A stretch of DNA of 64,000 nucleotides, taken from assembly GCF_018966525.1 (NCBI RefSeq), contig NZ_CP076607.1, positions 3,224,001 to 3,288,000 of the forward strand, in the 5' to 3' direction. Position 1 is the first letter of the stretch; every line of letters begins with the position of its first letter. A program made the position numbers and the translations under genes. The DNA comes from Paenibacillus sophorae. Its GTDB lineage: Bacteria > Bacillota > Bacilli > Paenibacillales > Paenibacillaceae. The notes beneath the pieces were generated by a model. That model was given only the letters and a program-made list of their open reading frames with translations, was not told the origin of the DNA and searched no databases. Of the stretch, positions 48,023 through 57,738 are shown one piece after another.

Positions 48023-48260
48023 GAGCCGTGAGAGGTGAATTGCCGTAGGCAAGAGGGGTGGTGCGGCAGGTCGGGCATTTTGACAGTTCTGCGTTAGCAG
48101 GGCTGGAAACTTGACCGAGTTGGTATTAGCACCCCTAATTATTAGTTTGCTAACTATAAGTAGAGATTAAAGTCTAAAGAGCCGTCACAAAAACGCTTCG
48201 CTTCGCTATGCGTTAGTGTTCCGTAGCCATCCACTACGTGGCTGTCTTCAACTTGCTTAT
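48023..48260 (+). ncRNA. Candidate structured noncoding RNA
   Basis: Strand is assumed from neighbouring genes. Evidence: locally high GC, several compensable stems including a closing GGGGTG/CACCCC pair, and absence of any frame over 40 codons with a translation signal. I cannot match it to a named RNA family. Confidence 0.4.
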
Positions 48261-48435
48261 CTTGAATTAATTAATCTATATCACTAATATCGATTCTAAG
48301 TCTCAATTTCTTATTAATTTATAAGTAATTTGACTACTATCATCTAAGCTAGGGTATTTGTAAAGGTGGTGATGTGAAACAATAAAATTATAATAAATAA
48401 ATAATAAAAATAAACATATTAATGGAGGTTGAAAA

Positions 48436-51150
48436 TTGCTATTTGATGTATTAAAAATAAAATTAAAACAAATTATAGATTCAGATTTTAATTTGAAACT
48501 GAGTCCAGAAGAAGAATCAGAATTCATTATCAGACAGGAGACAACACCGTTAACAGATCAACTTGCAGTTGTTAATGGTTATCAAGCTGAACGATTAGAT
48601 GATTTAATTGTTCTCGATGGAAAAAAGGACAACAAAAAAGAATCATATCTTAAACGAGCATTACGACAGGGTTTCATTTATAATGGCGCTAAGTTTGTTC
48701 GTTTTGGAAAAAGCTCTTCACAAGCTAAAGACGGTATCACTGTTTTTATTAAAGAAGTCATAAGCAAAGAAATGCAAGAACGTAGTTGTTTGGGACTTCA
48801 TATCAAGAAAGATATTATCTCTAAGTTTGAAAGCTACCGCTGCCTTATCCTTAGTTCATATAAGCCAACTGACTGTGAAATTCCTTATATCGTAATTATT
48901 GATGAATTTGAGAAAACTTTACATCCTGAGATTATTCGTTATGTCGATGATGTAAAATCTGTGGGCAAAGATGGAAAAACATATAACAATAAAGGAATTA
49001 AACAAGGTAAAAAAGCAATTAAATTATCGCCATTTGACGGTTTCGGAATTCACACACCAGAAATGAGCAAATATTTAGGTATAGCTACTCAAGTACGAGG
49101 CTTACCATTTATCAAGGGGATGAGTGTCGAAGTAGATTTTAAGAAATACTACAGAGATAGACCTGAATCCATTGAATATATAACAGATTGGTTAGGGAAT
49201 ATTCACAGACTCGATGACATTGATTGCATTTGGAACACATCAATGTTTAAAGGACATAAGTTATTTAAGAAAGAGTTTGGTAACAATGCTTGGAATGAAT
49301 ATGTGGAGCGTGTGAAGAAATATCAATTTAAATTGGGAAAAAGTAAAGAGATTCATCATACGGATAATATTAATGTGTATGCACGAATGAACTTTCAATA
49401 TCTCCAGTGTTTAGACTTGTGGAATCCAAAGTATATTGAAAAATATAAAAATAAAGATAATGAATATGACATTTTAGATGAAAGAAATCACGGCAAGATA
49501 ATTAATTTAGCTAAGTATACAACAAACATGTATGAAAAGATTATTAATGGTGACAAGTTTTATACATATAAATTCTTGGGATTGAATGATCACTCTGAAG
49601 AAGATGACAACGAAATCTTATATTCAAATGAGAATGATGAAGATAAACCTAAGAAGATTTATAAAAAATATTCGGCAAGCAAGTACATAAATGAAGCAAT
49701 ACTAATTAATGATGCAATGCTTAATGACCCCTATATACAGAAAACTGTTATCTGGAAACTCAATAATAGTATTAATCAAATGAAGTACGGTAAAATATAT
49801 GTACCGGGATTCTATCATATTGTCATTGGAGATATTATGGGATATCTAGAATATGCTGCTGGCTTAGAGGTTAAAGGATGTCTTAATGCTGGTGAGTTTT
49901 ATGCTAAAACAGTACCATTAGGTAAATGTGCTTCATTCCGTTCTCCTTTGGTTGATCCGTCAGAAGTAAACATTGTTGATATTGTAGAAAACGAATTGAC
50001 CAATAAGTATCTATCACACTTTGCTAATCATGATATTTGTATGATTAATATGTATGACTTGACATTACCACAGCAAGGGGGCATGGATGAAGACGGCGAC
50101 GCAGTGATGCTGTGCTATGAAAAAGAAATCATTGACTCTAAAATTGATTTACCAATTGTAGTAGATACGGAAGATAAAGTGTCAGTTAAACCTGTCATAT
50201 ATAACGACGAAAACATCTTGGACTATGAATTGAAAAGTCGTGATAGTCGAATTGGAGAAATTACGAACATTGCTACATCGATATTAAACAAGCACACAGA
50301 GAATGAAGAATGGAAGAAGATTAATGCTGAACATATTGCTCTACTTAGGATCTTACAGGGCAAAGAGATAGATTATGTGAAAACTGGAGTCAGATTATAT
50401 ATTCCAAAGTACTTGCACAAGTATAAAGACGTAATACCTTATTTTCAACTTTATTTATATCCAAAGAAGTTGAAAAAGTATAAAGAAATTCAAGAAAGAA
50501 ATAAAAAAATTGAAGCGGACAACGAAAAAGCGATATTGGTCTCTCAGAAAAGAGGAAAAGTAAATCCTATTCCAAAAGTGAAAATACCAACTAACGCCTA
50601 TCACTCACCTTCTCCAATGAACGAGCTATGCGATTTTATATGTAAATGGGAATCAAAAAACGTAAAGTGGAACAACAGATCGTTTATTGATAAAGAGCTA
50701 TTAATCAATAATGATGCTGACTTAAGTAATAATGATTTAAGGGAGCAAATTAGGAATATCTATGATTCCTTTAATGAGAAATATAAAAAAGAAATGGACA
50801 AAATTAGAGAGGAAAAGTTAAATAACCGAAGACATCTGCAAAACTTTTATACTAGATATAACAAAATTGATAAAATATTTGATAGTTACAAAATCGAGTT
50901 AGAAAAAATTGGAGATAATATTGAGACTATAGCAAATTACTTGATTGATCTATCATATGAAACCATAAGTGCAAACAAAGTATTATGCTGGTCACTTTTT
51001 GGTAATATCATTGTGGATAATTTGAGAAAGAATACATCTAATCAAAAAGAAATGGTTATTGTTAAAGCAGAAAGAGACGATAAAGATACATATGAGTTTC
51101 TCGGGAAATTTTATAAACTTGTAGAGAAGGAGTCTGTGTGTGAACATTAA
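48436..51150 (+). CDS. yonO: YonO-like single-chain RNA polymerase
   Basis: A 904-residue protein. The catalytic DxDGD motif of two-barrel RNA polymerases is seen as GGMDEDGDAVMLC (Asp551, Asp553, Asp555), preceded by SFRSPLVDPSEVNIVDIVEN and, further up, GKIYVPGFYHIVIGDIMGYLEY. This pattern and the length agree with YonO of phage SP-beta (about 900 residues), a single-subunit DNA-dependent RNA polymerase related to cellular beta/beta' and eukaryotic RdRP. Start TTG at 48436 behind GGAGG. Placed directly before packaging and head genes, it likely transcribes the late genes. Confidence 0.82.
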   Translation: MLFDVLKIKLKQIIDSDFNLKLSPEEESEFIIRQETTPLTDQLAVVNGYQAERLDDLIVLDGKKDNKKESYLKRALRQGFIYNGAKFVRFGKSSSQAKDGITVFIKEVISKEMQERSCLGLHIKKDIISKFESYRCLILSSYKPTDCEIPYIVIIDEFEKTLHPEIIRYVDDVKSVGKDGKTYNNKGIKQGKKAIKLSPFDGFGIHTPEMSKYLGIATQVRGLPFIKGMSVEVDFKKYYRDRPESIEYITDWLGNIHRLDDIDCIWNTSMFKGHKLFKKEFGNNAWNEYVERVKKYQFKLGKSKEIHHTDNINVYARMNFQYLQCLDLWNPKYIEKYKNKDNEYDILDERNHGKIINLAKYTTNMYEKIINGDKFYTYKFLGLNDHSEEDDNEILYSNENDEDKPKKIYKKYSASKYINEAILINDAMLNDPYIQKTVIWKLNNSINQMKYGKIYVPGFYHIVIGDIMGYLEYAAGLEVKGCLNAGEFYAKTVPLGKCASFRSPLVDPSEVNIVDIVENELTNKYLSHFANHDICMINMYDLTLPQQGGMDEDGDAVMLCYEKEIIDSKIDLPIVVDTEDKVSVKPVIYNDENILDYELKSRDSRIGEITNIATSILNKHTENEEWKKINAEHIALLRILQGKEIDYVKTGVRLYIPKYLHKYKDVIPYFQLYLYPKKLKKYKEIQERNKKIEADNEKAILVSQKRGKVNPIPKVKIPTNAYHSPSPMNELCDFICKWESKNVKWNNRSFIDKELLINNDADLSNNDLREQIRNIYDSFNEKYKKEMDKIREEKLNNRRHLQNFYTRYNKIDKIFDSYKIELEKIGDNIETIANYLIDLSYETISANKVLCWSLFGNIIVDNLRKNTSNQKEMVIVKAERDDKDTYEFLGKFYKLVEKESVCEH

Positions 51151-51979
51151 TAACTTAATAAAACAGTATCAGAGTGCAAGCGAAGAAGATAAACGGAATA
51201 TCGTTTATCTCTTTGCTTCTGCTATATGGAAAAGTGAATATAGGGGTGAAAGGAAGAAAAAAACTTTTAAATATAAGGTAATAAATGAAGCTTTAAATAA
51301 TAAAGAAGATTTAATTGTTCTATTTAACAAATATAATTATCAAGAGTATTATTATTGGAAGAGTTTTTATAAAGGAGAAACAGACCCTATTAATGATATA
51401 AGAATAAAAATAAATAATATATATGCATATTACTTTAGGGATGATGTTTACCTTGATAAGTTATATTATGAATTACTTAGGGCATCACAAAACATATATT
51501 ACAGAACTATAGATGAGTTAAAGAAAAATAAAGGTGTGGATGTTAAAAATATAGAGCAAGAAATTATTCAATCTATAGAGCAAGCGAAACGTATACATAA
51601 AGATCAGACGATAGAATTAAGTTGGAAAGAGTATAAAAGTGTGATAAATGATGCACTACACAAGATATTTAGAAGATGTAAAACAGTTGCCCAATACGAA
51701 AATGAACATGGATGGGATAATGACAGAGTGAGAGTTGATTCGTGGAGTCAAGATAATTTGTTGGTTAGTTATATTGGAGATTCGTTAAGGGGAGAAGTGT
51801 TACACTATATTAGAGACAATACACCTAAAGAAGAAATCAAGAAATATTGTGAAAGATGTGGAGAAGAAATAAGCATAACAAGCAATAGAAGAAAATGGTG
51901 TAATGAATGCAAAATTATCATTGATAGTGAACAACGAAAGATACGTAACAAAAGGTATTATAAAAGTAAAAATAGTTAA
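51140..51979 (+). CDS. Uncharacterised protein with C-terminal zinc ribbon
   Basis: A 279-residue protein rich in Tyr and Lys. The last 45 residues carry CERCGEEISI...CNEC, a likely zinc ribbon, next to a basic end (RKIRNKRYYKSKNS). The GTG start at 51140 lies inside the end of the polymerase gene behind AAGGAG, so translation is coupled. A polymerase accessory or DNA-binding role is plausible from position, not proven. Confidence 0.72.
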   Translation: MNINNLIKQYQSASEEDKRNIVYLFASAIWKSEYRGERKKKTFKYKVINEALNNKEDLIVLFNKYNYQEYYYWKSFYKGETDPINDIRIKINNIYAYYFRDDVYLDKLYYELLRASQNIYYRTIDELKKNKGVDVKNIEQEIIQSIEQAKRIHKDQTIELSWKEYKSVINDALHKIFRRCKTVAQYENEHGWDNDRVRVDSWSQDNLLVSYIGDSLRGEVLHYIRDNTPKEEIKKYCERCGEEISITSNRRKWCNECKIIIDSEQRKIRNKRYYKSKNS

Positions 51980-52127
51980 GACGCATTAAAATGGTATATA
52001 TCCTTATAGGGAGGAAAGAGAAGTTAATATATTAATTTTATTGGACTCTTCTTAATCCTCTCTCGCCCAAGTCTCGTTATGCCAATTGCGAGATTTGAAC
52101 TTTTTTAAATATCACCTTTAATTGTTT

Positions 52128-52165
52128 CCAGCCAGTTCACACTCCTTTAGGCTGGATTCTTTTTT
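52128..52165 (+). terminator. Terminator before the packaging genes
   Basis: CCAGCC (52128-52133) pairs with GGCTGG (52150-52155), followed by ATTCTTTTTT. Confidence 0.75.
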
Positions 52166-52221
52166 ATGTTTTCATATTTAGATATTCTGGCAGGGTGACT
52201 ATTTCATGAAAACATAAAAAA
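52160..52221. repeat. Perfect 16-bp inverted repeat upstream of terminase genes
   Basis: TTTTTTATGTTTTCAT (52160-52175) and ATGAAAACATAAAAAA (52206-52221) are exact complements 30 bp apart. Located at the junction between the polymerase unit and the packaging operon. Confidence 0.8.
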
Positions 52222-52244
52222 GGAAGAAGGAATGAGGGAGTAAT

Positions 52245-53159
52245 ATGGTAGTAAAAAAAGAAAAACCATCAAATAAAATAAAATGTATCAAATGTAATAA
52301 TTTATTAACTGAAAATAGTGATAATTTCTATACACATAAAAGTCCATTTATTCAAACACAAAGATTTCCACTTTGCAGTAAATGTATTAACAGTTATCTA
52401 AATGAAATTGAGTCTGTTGGGTATTTGAACAGAGTTAAAAAGATATTACAGCATTTGAACAGACCATTTTTAGCAGATGTTTGGGGAAGTAGTGGTGAAG
52501 AGTGGAAAGAGTATATTAGGATGGTATCTTCTTTGCCTCAATACAAAAATATGACTTATGAAAATAGCACAGAACAACAAATTAATCATATTAAAAATGA
52601 AGCTGAAAAAGAGGAAGTACTGGTAAGTGATGATGATTTAATAAATAAGTGGGGAAACGGTTTTAAGCCTGAAGAATATTTAGCTTTTGAACGTAAATAT
52701 AATTTTATTAAAAAAGATTATCCTGTTAACAAGGCAATGCATGTTGAAGCGCTTAAGAAGTATTGTAGATATGCTGTTAAAGAAGAGTTTTCTTTATCGA
52801 GTAACAATATTAAAGATGCTGAAACATGGTCAAAATTAGCGAGTAAAGCTGCTGAAGATGCAAAGATAAATCCAAAACAATTATCAAAATCTGACTTAAC
52901 TGATGGTGTCGATAGTTTTGGAGAACTAACAAAGGCTGTAGAAAAAGCGGTTGACATCATCCCTATTTTGCCACGATTCATAGAAAGACCACAAGATAAA
53001 GTCGATGTTACTCTATGGTGCTATATAAACTATGTAAGAGATTTGGAATCATTGCCACCAGTGTCTTACAAAGAAATTTATGAATTCTATGAACAGAGAA
53101 AAAGAGATTATGAAGACCAAATAATTCACAATTTTGAAGAAGGTGATATTCTTGAGTGA
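52245..53159 (+). CDS. Zinc-finger protein, candidate small terminase subunit
   Basis: A 304-residue protein. It opens with a Cys4 zinc motif (KCIKCNN ... LCSKCIN, residues 14-46) and continues with charged helical sequence up to the acidic C-terminus FEEGDILE. It overlaps the large terminase gene by 8 bases. Small terminase subunits recognise the packaging site and commonly precede the large subunit; zinc-finger forms are found in some Firmicute phages. This is mostly a positional call. Confidence 0.6.
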   Translation: MVVKKEKPSNKIKCIKCNNLLTENSDNFYTHKSPFIQTQRFPLCSKCINSYLNEIESVGYLNRVKKILQHLNRPFLADVWGSSGEEWKEYIRMVSSLPQYKNMTYENSTEQQINHIKNEAEKEEVLVSDDDLINKWGNGFKPEEYLAFERKYNFIKKDYPVNKAMHVEALKKYCRYAVKEEFSLSSNNIKDAETWSKLASKAAEDAKINPKQLSKSDLTDGVDSFGELTKAVEKAVDIIPILPRFIERPQDKVDVTLWCYINYVRDLESLPPVSYKEIYEFYEQRKRDYEDQIIHNFEEGDILE

Positions 53160-54816
53160 TTATCGTTCTTCATTAGACAGTAATATCGATAAATACATAG
53201 ATCTTATCAGTTGGTGTAGATGGAATCCTGATTTATGGTATGACATGATAACTCCCGAAACTGGTGGAATGATACTAGATTTAGATCAGAGAGTTTTTTT
53301 GCGTTCCATCACTAGATTTATTAGTACATATGGAGTTTTCCCAAGGGGCTATGGTAAGACTTTAAAAGAAGTGATGGGTATGATTCATACAGCTATTTTC
53401 TTTCCTTTGATTGAAATTGCAATGACCGCACAAACTCAGCAAAATGCTTCCAGCCTTGTAGAAGAAAAATGGAAAGAGTTAACAAGGTTTTACCCGTTGC
53501 TGTTGAATGAGGTAGAGGGAAAGCCTTCTTTTACAAAAGATAGTGCAGAGATTAATTTTAAATCTGGTGGTCGCATTGATGTTTTGGCAAATGCTCAAAG
53601 CAGCAAAGGACAAAGAAGAAAACGACTTCAAATAGAAGAGTCAGCATTGTTAAATAATGAATTATTCCAAGATTGCATTGAACCAATTCCCAATGTACCG
53701 CGCAGAACTATTGGTAAAAATGCACTTATTAATCCTGAAGAATTAAATGGACAAATTAACTTTTTTACAACCAGCGGTTGGCGTGGAACAGATGAGTATG
53801 AACGAAATTTAATGATGATAAAAGAGATGGCTGAATTAAAAGGTAAAATTGTTCTAGGTTCAGATTGGCAATTAGCCGTACATTATGGTAGGGGTGAACC
53901 AAAAGCAGCTTTACTTGATAAAAAATCAAGGCTATCGCCAACTTTTTTTGCTCAAAATTATGAATCGAAATGGGTTGGCACTGTAGATGGCTCAATTGTT
54001 GATATAAAACAATTACTTAATCTAAGAGTGTTAGAATGCGCTGAATTTAAAAATGATGGCAAACACGAATACATACTTTCGGTTGATGTAGCGAGATCAC
54101 ATAAGAAAAATAACAATCAAACATCGATTGCTGTTCTAAAATTAATACGAACACCAAAAGGAAGATTGAAAAATATTCATTTAGTGAATCTAATCAATCT
54201 TAGAAATGGCCTTACTTTTGGTGCACAAGCAATTGAAGTTAAAAGAATTCGTAGACGTTATTCGGCAACAATAGTCGTTATTGATGGTAATGGTGTTGGT
54301 TCTGGTCTTTTAGATGAATTGATAAAAGACGCTGAAGATCCGTCAACAAAAGAGAATCTTGGCTGCTGGGATACAATAAATACAGATCATGAAGCAGAAA
54401 TTAAAAATGCAGAAAAGGTAATTTATAACTTTGTTTCGCAAGCGTCAAACCATGATGGGATAGTTAGTATTCAAGATATGGTAATAAGCGGAACTCTTCA
54501 ATTGCTAATTAAAGACACAAATATAAAATATGACGATACTAATTATGCCGAAGAAATCTATCCTTTTGTGCAAACAGATAGATTAATAGAAGAAATCGCT
54601 AATCTAAAAGTAGTGACTCAAAATAATGGCAAACTTACTGTACAGCAATTAACAAAAAGGATAGATAAAGATAGATATTCTGCATTAATGATGGGGATTT
54701 GGTATATTAAAAATTTTTTGAATAAAGTTATAGAAGAAAAAGAAATAAATATAAAAAATTTCTCACTTACTAGAAAACCCAAAATATACGGAAAAAGAAA
54801 GGGGGCAAGTTTTTGA
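53152..54816 (+). CDS. terL: Phage terminase large subunit
   Basis: A 554-residue DNA-packaging motor. ATPase: Walker A FPRGYGKTLKE (about residues 62-72) and Walker B LQIEESALL (about 163). Nuclease domain: ILSVDVARS (about 308), VVIDGNGVGSGLLDEL (about 378) and a late acidic region. The TTG at 53152, behind GAAGGTGAT, is preferred to the TTG at 53134. Stop overlaps the portal start. It drives DNA into the procapsid and cuts the concatemer. Confidence 0.93.
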   Translation: MSDYRSSLDSNIDKYIDLISWCRWNPDLWYDMITPETGGMILDLDQRVFLRSITRFISTYGVFPRGYGKTLKEVMGMIHTAIFFPLIEIAMTAQTQQNASSLVEEKWKELTRFYPLLLNEVEGKPSFTKDSAEINFKSGGRIDVLANAQSSKGQRRKRLQIEESALLNNELFQDCIEPIPNVPRRTIGKNALINPEELNGQINFFTTSGWRGTDEYERNLMMIKEMAELKGKIVLGSDWQLAVHYGRGEPKAALLDKKSRLSPTFFAQNYESKWVGTVDGSIVDIKQLLNLRVLECAEFKNDGKHEYILSVDVARSHKKNNNQTSIAVLKLIRTPKGRLKNIHLVNLINLRNGLTFGAQAIEVKRIRRRYSATIVVIDGNGVGSGLLDELIKDAEDPSTKENLGCWDTINTDHEAEIKNAEKVIYNFVSQASNHDGIVSIQDMVISGTLQLLIKDTNIKYDDTNYAEEIYPFVQTDRLIEEIANLKVVTQNNGKLTVQQLTKRIDKDRYSALMMGIWYIKNFLNKVIEEKEINIKNFSLTRKPKIYGKRKGASF

Positions 54817-56285
54817 GTCAAATTGAGACTAAATCAGATCAGTATTTTCGAGCTATGAGTATTTTTAAAGAGCTTGGTTTCATCAATATTAGCAATAAGA
54901 ATAAAGGTAATTCAGTTGTAGAAACATATACGAGTGAAGATGTTAAGAAATTTCTTAAAAATAGAAGCAATGTGGCAAGCCAAAAAAAACTTAGAAATAT
55001 AAGTCGATATTTACTAAGTGCATCGGGTCATTATCAAAGACTAATATTATATTTCTCAACTTTACATACTATGGACTATACTTTACCTCCAATGACCACA
55101 GACATAGGAAGTGTTAATCCTAAGAAGTTTAAAAAAGATTATGAAGAGCATGCAAAAGTCGCAGAGAAGATAGATATTTCATCTTCATTCTTGGAGGCAA
55201 GAATTACATCATATGTTGATGGCGCCTTTTATGGTTTTGCAAGACCAACTAAAAATGGTTTCTATCTTCAAAAACTAGATCCAGATTATTGCAAGATTAC
55301 TTTCATTGACCCCGATACAGGATTGTTAGGATATTCATTTGATTTCTCTTATTTTAACAATAATACCTCTATGCTAAATTCATTTCCTGACTATTTCCGA
55401 GAAATTTATGACCGCGTGAAAGGAAATAATTCATCTTCAGAAAAGTGGGAAAGAATTGAGTCCCCATTGGCTATTTGTTTAACGGCTTCATATGATTTTA
55501 ATCCTGTGCCAGCATTTTCTAGTGTGTTTGAAGGTATATTGGATATTGCTGATTTTAAGGCATTGGCTAAAACAAAGGAAGAGCTGGAAAACTTCATGCT
55601 TCTTTTGCAGAAGATACCTATGGATAGCAAAGAGGCCAATAAGTTTTTAATTGAAGAAGATTATGTAAAAACATTCCATGAAAACTTATTAGACATTTCT
55701 CCTGAACAAGTAGGAGTTGCAACAGGCCCAATGGATATAACGGCAGTTAAATTTGATAAAGACACATATGATAAAAATAAAGTTGGGCAAGCAACCACTC
55801 AATTTTGGGACGAAACTGGAGTGTCAAATTTACTTTTTAGTGCAAATGCAAGCACCAGTTCCGCCTTGAAATATTCCACAGGAACAGATGAATCTGATGC
55901 TTTTAGATTGATCAAAGTTATTGAGAAGTGGTGCAATTCTTATATTCAAGCAACAGGAAACTATAAATATAGCTTTAAGTTGAATATTTTGCCAGCTACA
56001 AAACTAAATCGCAATGAATTGATTGAGAGTGCATTAAAACTAGCTAATGCTGGGATGCCAGTCAAAAATGAAATTATGGCTTTAAGAGGGTATAGTCCCA
56101 ATACAGCCTTGATGAATTCTTACCTTGAAAATGAAATCCTTAAACTTCCAGATGTTCTTGTTCCCTTGTCATCCGCTCATACTGCTACACCATCTGATCT
56201 TAATGGTAGACCAAAAACCAAAGAAGAGGATTTGTCGGATAAGGGCCTTAAAAATAGAGATAACGAAAGTAACAAGGAAGATTAA
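54813..56285 (+). CDS. Phage portal protein
   Basis: A 490-residue protein directly after terL, with a pattern typical of portals: N-terminal helices (VASQKKLRNISRYLLSASGHYQRLILYFSTL), a beta-rich wing (FYGFARPTKNGFYLQKLDPDYCKITFIDPDTGLLGYSFDFSYF), LDIADFKALAKTKEELENFMLLLQKIP, and SAEAS-like NASTSSALKYSTGTDESDAFRLI. It forms the dodecameric ring at the head vertex. Start TTG at 54813 overlaps the terminase stop; GGGGG lies 8 bp upstream. Confidence 0.9.
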   Translation: MSQIETKSDQYFRAMSIFKELGFINISNKNKGNSVVETYTSEDVKKFLKNRSNVASQKKLRNISRYLLSASGHYQRLILYFSTLHTMDYTLPPMTTDIGSVNPKKFKKDYEEHAKVAEKIDISSSFLEARITSYVDGAFYGFARPTKNGFYLQKLDPDYCKITFIDPDTGLLGYSFDFSYFNNNTSMLNSFPDYFREIYDRVKGNNSSSEKWERIESPLAICLTASYDFNPVPAFSSVFEGILDIADFKALAKTKEELENFMLLLQKIPMDSKEANKFLIEEDYVKTFHENLLDISPEQVGVATGPMDITAVKFDKDTYDKNKVGQATTQFWDETGVSNLLFSANASTSSALKYSTGTDESDAFRLIKVIEKWCNSYIQATGNYKYSFKLNILPATKLNRNELIESALKLANAGMPVKNEIMALRGYSPNTALMNSYLENEILKLPDVLVPLSSAHTATPSDLNGRPKTKEEDLSDKGLKNRDNESNKED

Positions 56286-56302
56286 GGAGGTGATAATGAT
56301 TA

Positions 56303-57691
56303 ATGGATAAGGTAATGCGATTTAGCGTTAAAATTGACAATGTTGAAAAAGTAGATTCGCGTTTCTCTAAATGTAAAATTAGAGTCTTATATGCTGGACT
56401 AAATAGAAATAACACTTACATATCAGAGGAAGCAATCAATGAAGCATCCTCAAGCATTTTTAACATTCCGATTGTAGGTGAATATAACAAAGATAGTCAG
56501 AATTTCGGTGGTCATGGCGGTAAAATTGATACTTCAGGAAACAAACCTGAGTATGTTGAAACTACAATGGCATATGGAGTTGTTCCAGAATCGGCTAATA
56601 TCTATTGGGAATCCGTCGAAGAGAACGATGGTACTATTAATAAATATTATGTGGTGGACGGAGCTTATCTTTGGACTGACAGATACGAAGAGGCTAATGA
56701 TTTATTAGAACGGGAATATAATCAATCAATGGAAATCAAAAATATTGAGGGCAACTTTTCAACGATAGATGGAAAAAAAGTCTATGAAGTAAAAAAGTTT
56801 GTATTTTCAGGTCTTTGTATTCTTGGAGTTAATAAGGAATCAGATCCAAATGGTAATGTGGCCCCATGTTTCGAGAGTGCTTCTATTGTTGCATATTCCT
56901 TAATTGATAATGATTTTAAGAATGATTTTAGTAATATGGTAAATGAATTGAAATTCTCTGTGCAAGGAGGAAAGGATTTGAAGAAGAAAAATTATAACTT
57001 GACTGCATCTCAACTGTTTTCAGAAGCAGAAAGAGAAGTGGCAGGGCTTGGCACTTATACGGATGAATACTGGGGATTTGATATCCAAAACTTTTACCTT
57101 GTAGACATTGATACTGAGAATTCAAATGTGATTGCATTTGACAATCAAAATCATTACTTAGTAGGTGCTTCTTTTAGTGTTGAAGGCGATAAACTAAGCC
57201 TTGATAAAGATTCTATCAAGAGATTTAAAGTCGATTACACACCAATGGATATTGAGACAGATACCAATTTTACTTTGGGATCGTTTAATAAGTTTGCAGA
57301 GACCGTAAAAGAAAACACAGAGAAAAATGTGAAGTCTGATTACGAGGTTAAGGTTGTTGCTATTGAGGAAAAGTTTAATCTGCTTCAACAAGAATTTGAT
57401 GATGTTAACTCGAAATACAGCAATAAACTCCAAGCAGAAAAAGAGGAAGCTGAGAGAATACTGTTTGAATCTTTTGCATCTGAACTATCAGAAGAAGAAA
57501 TGAAAGATGTAAAAGATAATAAAAATACATATACTCTGCAAGAGATGGAAAATCAATTGTATGCAATTGTGGGAAAAAAGAAAGCCAAATTTAGTCTTCA
57601 GCCCAATAAACAATCGCTAATTGATATCACTCAGAATAAAAATGCGAGAAAAGGTTCCGGGAAAGTTTATGACGATTTGTGGGATGAATAA
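56303..57691 (+). CDS. Prohead protease/scaffold-type capsid assembly protein
   Basis: A 462-residue protein between portal and capsid genes. The first ~200 residues (VEKVDSRFSKCKIRVLYAGLNRNNTYISEEAINEAS..., FNIPIVGEY, HGGKI) resemble phage prohead protease domains; the C-terminal third is a charged coiled coil (VKVVAIEEKFNLLQQEFDDVNSKYSNKLQAEKEEAERIL) as in scaffolding proteins. Start at 56303 behind AAGGAGGTGA. The fusion of protease and scaffold is known in other phages; catalytic residues were not assigned. Confidence 0.72.
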   Translation: MDKVMRFSVKIDNVEKVDSRFSKCKIRVLYAGLNRNNTYISEEAINEASSSIFNIPIVGEYNKDSQNFGGHGGKIDTSGNKPEYVETTMAYGVVPESANIYWESVEENDGTINKYYVVDGAYLWTDRYEEANDLLEREYNQSMEIKNIEGNFSTIDGKKVYEVKKFVFSGLCILGVNKESDPNGNVAPCFESASIVAYSLIDNDFKNDFSNMVNELKFSVQGGKDLKKKNYNLTASQLFSEAEREVAGLGTYTDEYWGFDIQNFYLVDIDTENSNVIAFDNQNHYLVGASFSVEGDKLSLDKDSIKRFKVDYTPMDIETDTNFTLGSFNKFAETVKENTEKNVKSDYEVKVVAIEEKFNLLQQEFDDVNSKYSNKLQAEKEEAERILFESFASELSEEEMKDVKDNKNTYTLQEMENQLYAIVGKKKAKFSLQPNKQSLIDITQNKNARKGSGKVYDDLWDE

Positions 57692-57738
57692 TAACCACAT
57701 TTCTATAATTATTAGAAAAAACAAGGAGGACATTATAA

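Larger units (their letters stand above)
47923..48435. other. Noncoding region with a GC-rich, structured island
   Basis: No gene is present. After a terminator-like hairpin (47935-47990) the stretch 48023-48260 is much richer in G and C than any other intergenic part of the prophage. It can fold with a long-range pair GGGGTG (48055-48060)/CACCCC (48130-48135), hairpins TGCC-GTA-GGCA (48041-48050), AACGC/GCGTT (48192-48214) and AGCCA/TGGCT (48225-48244). It looks like a structured RNA. Confidence 0.5.
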
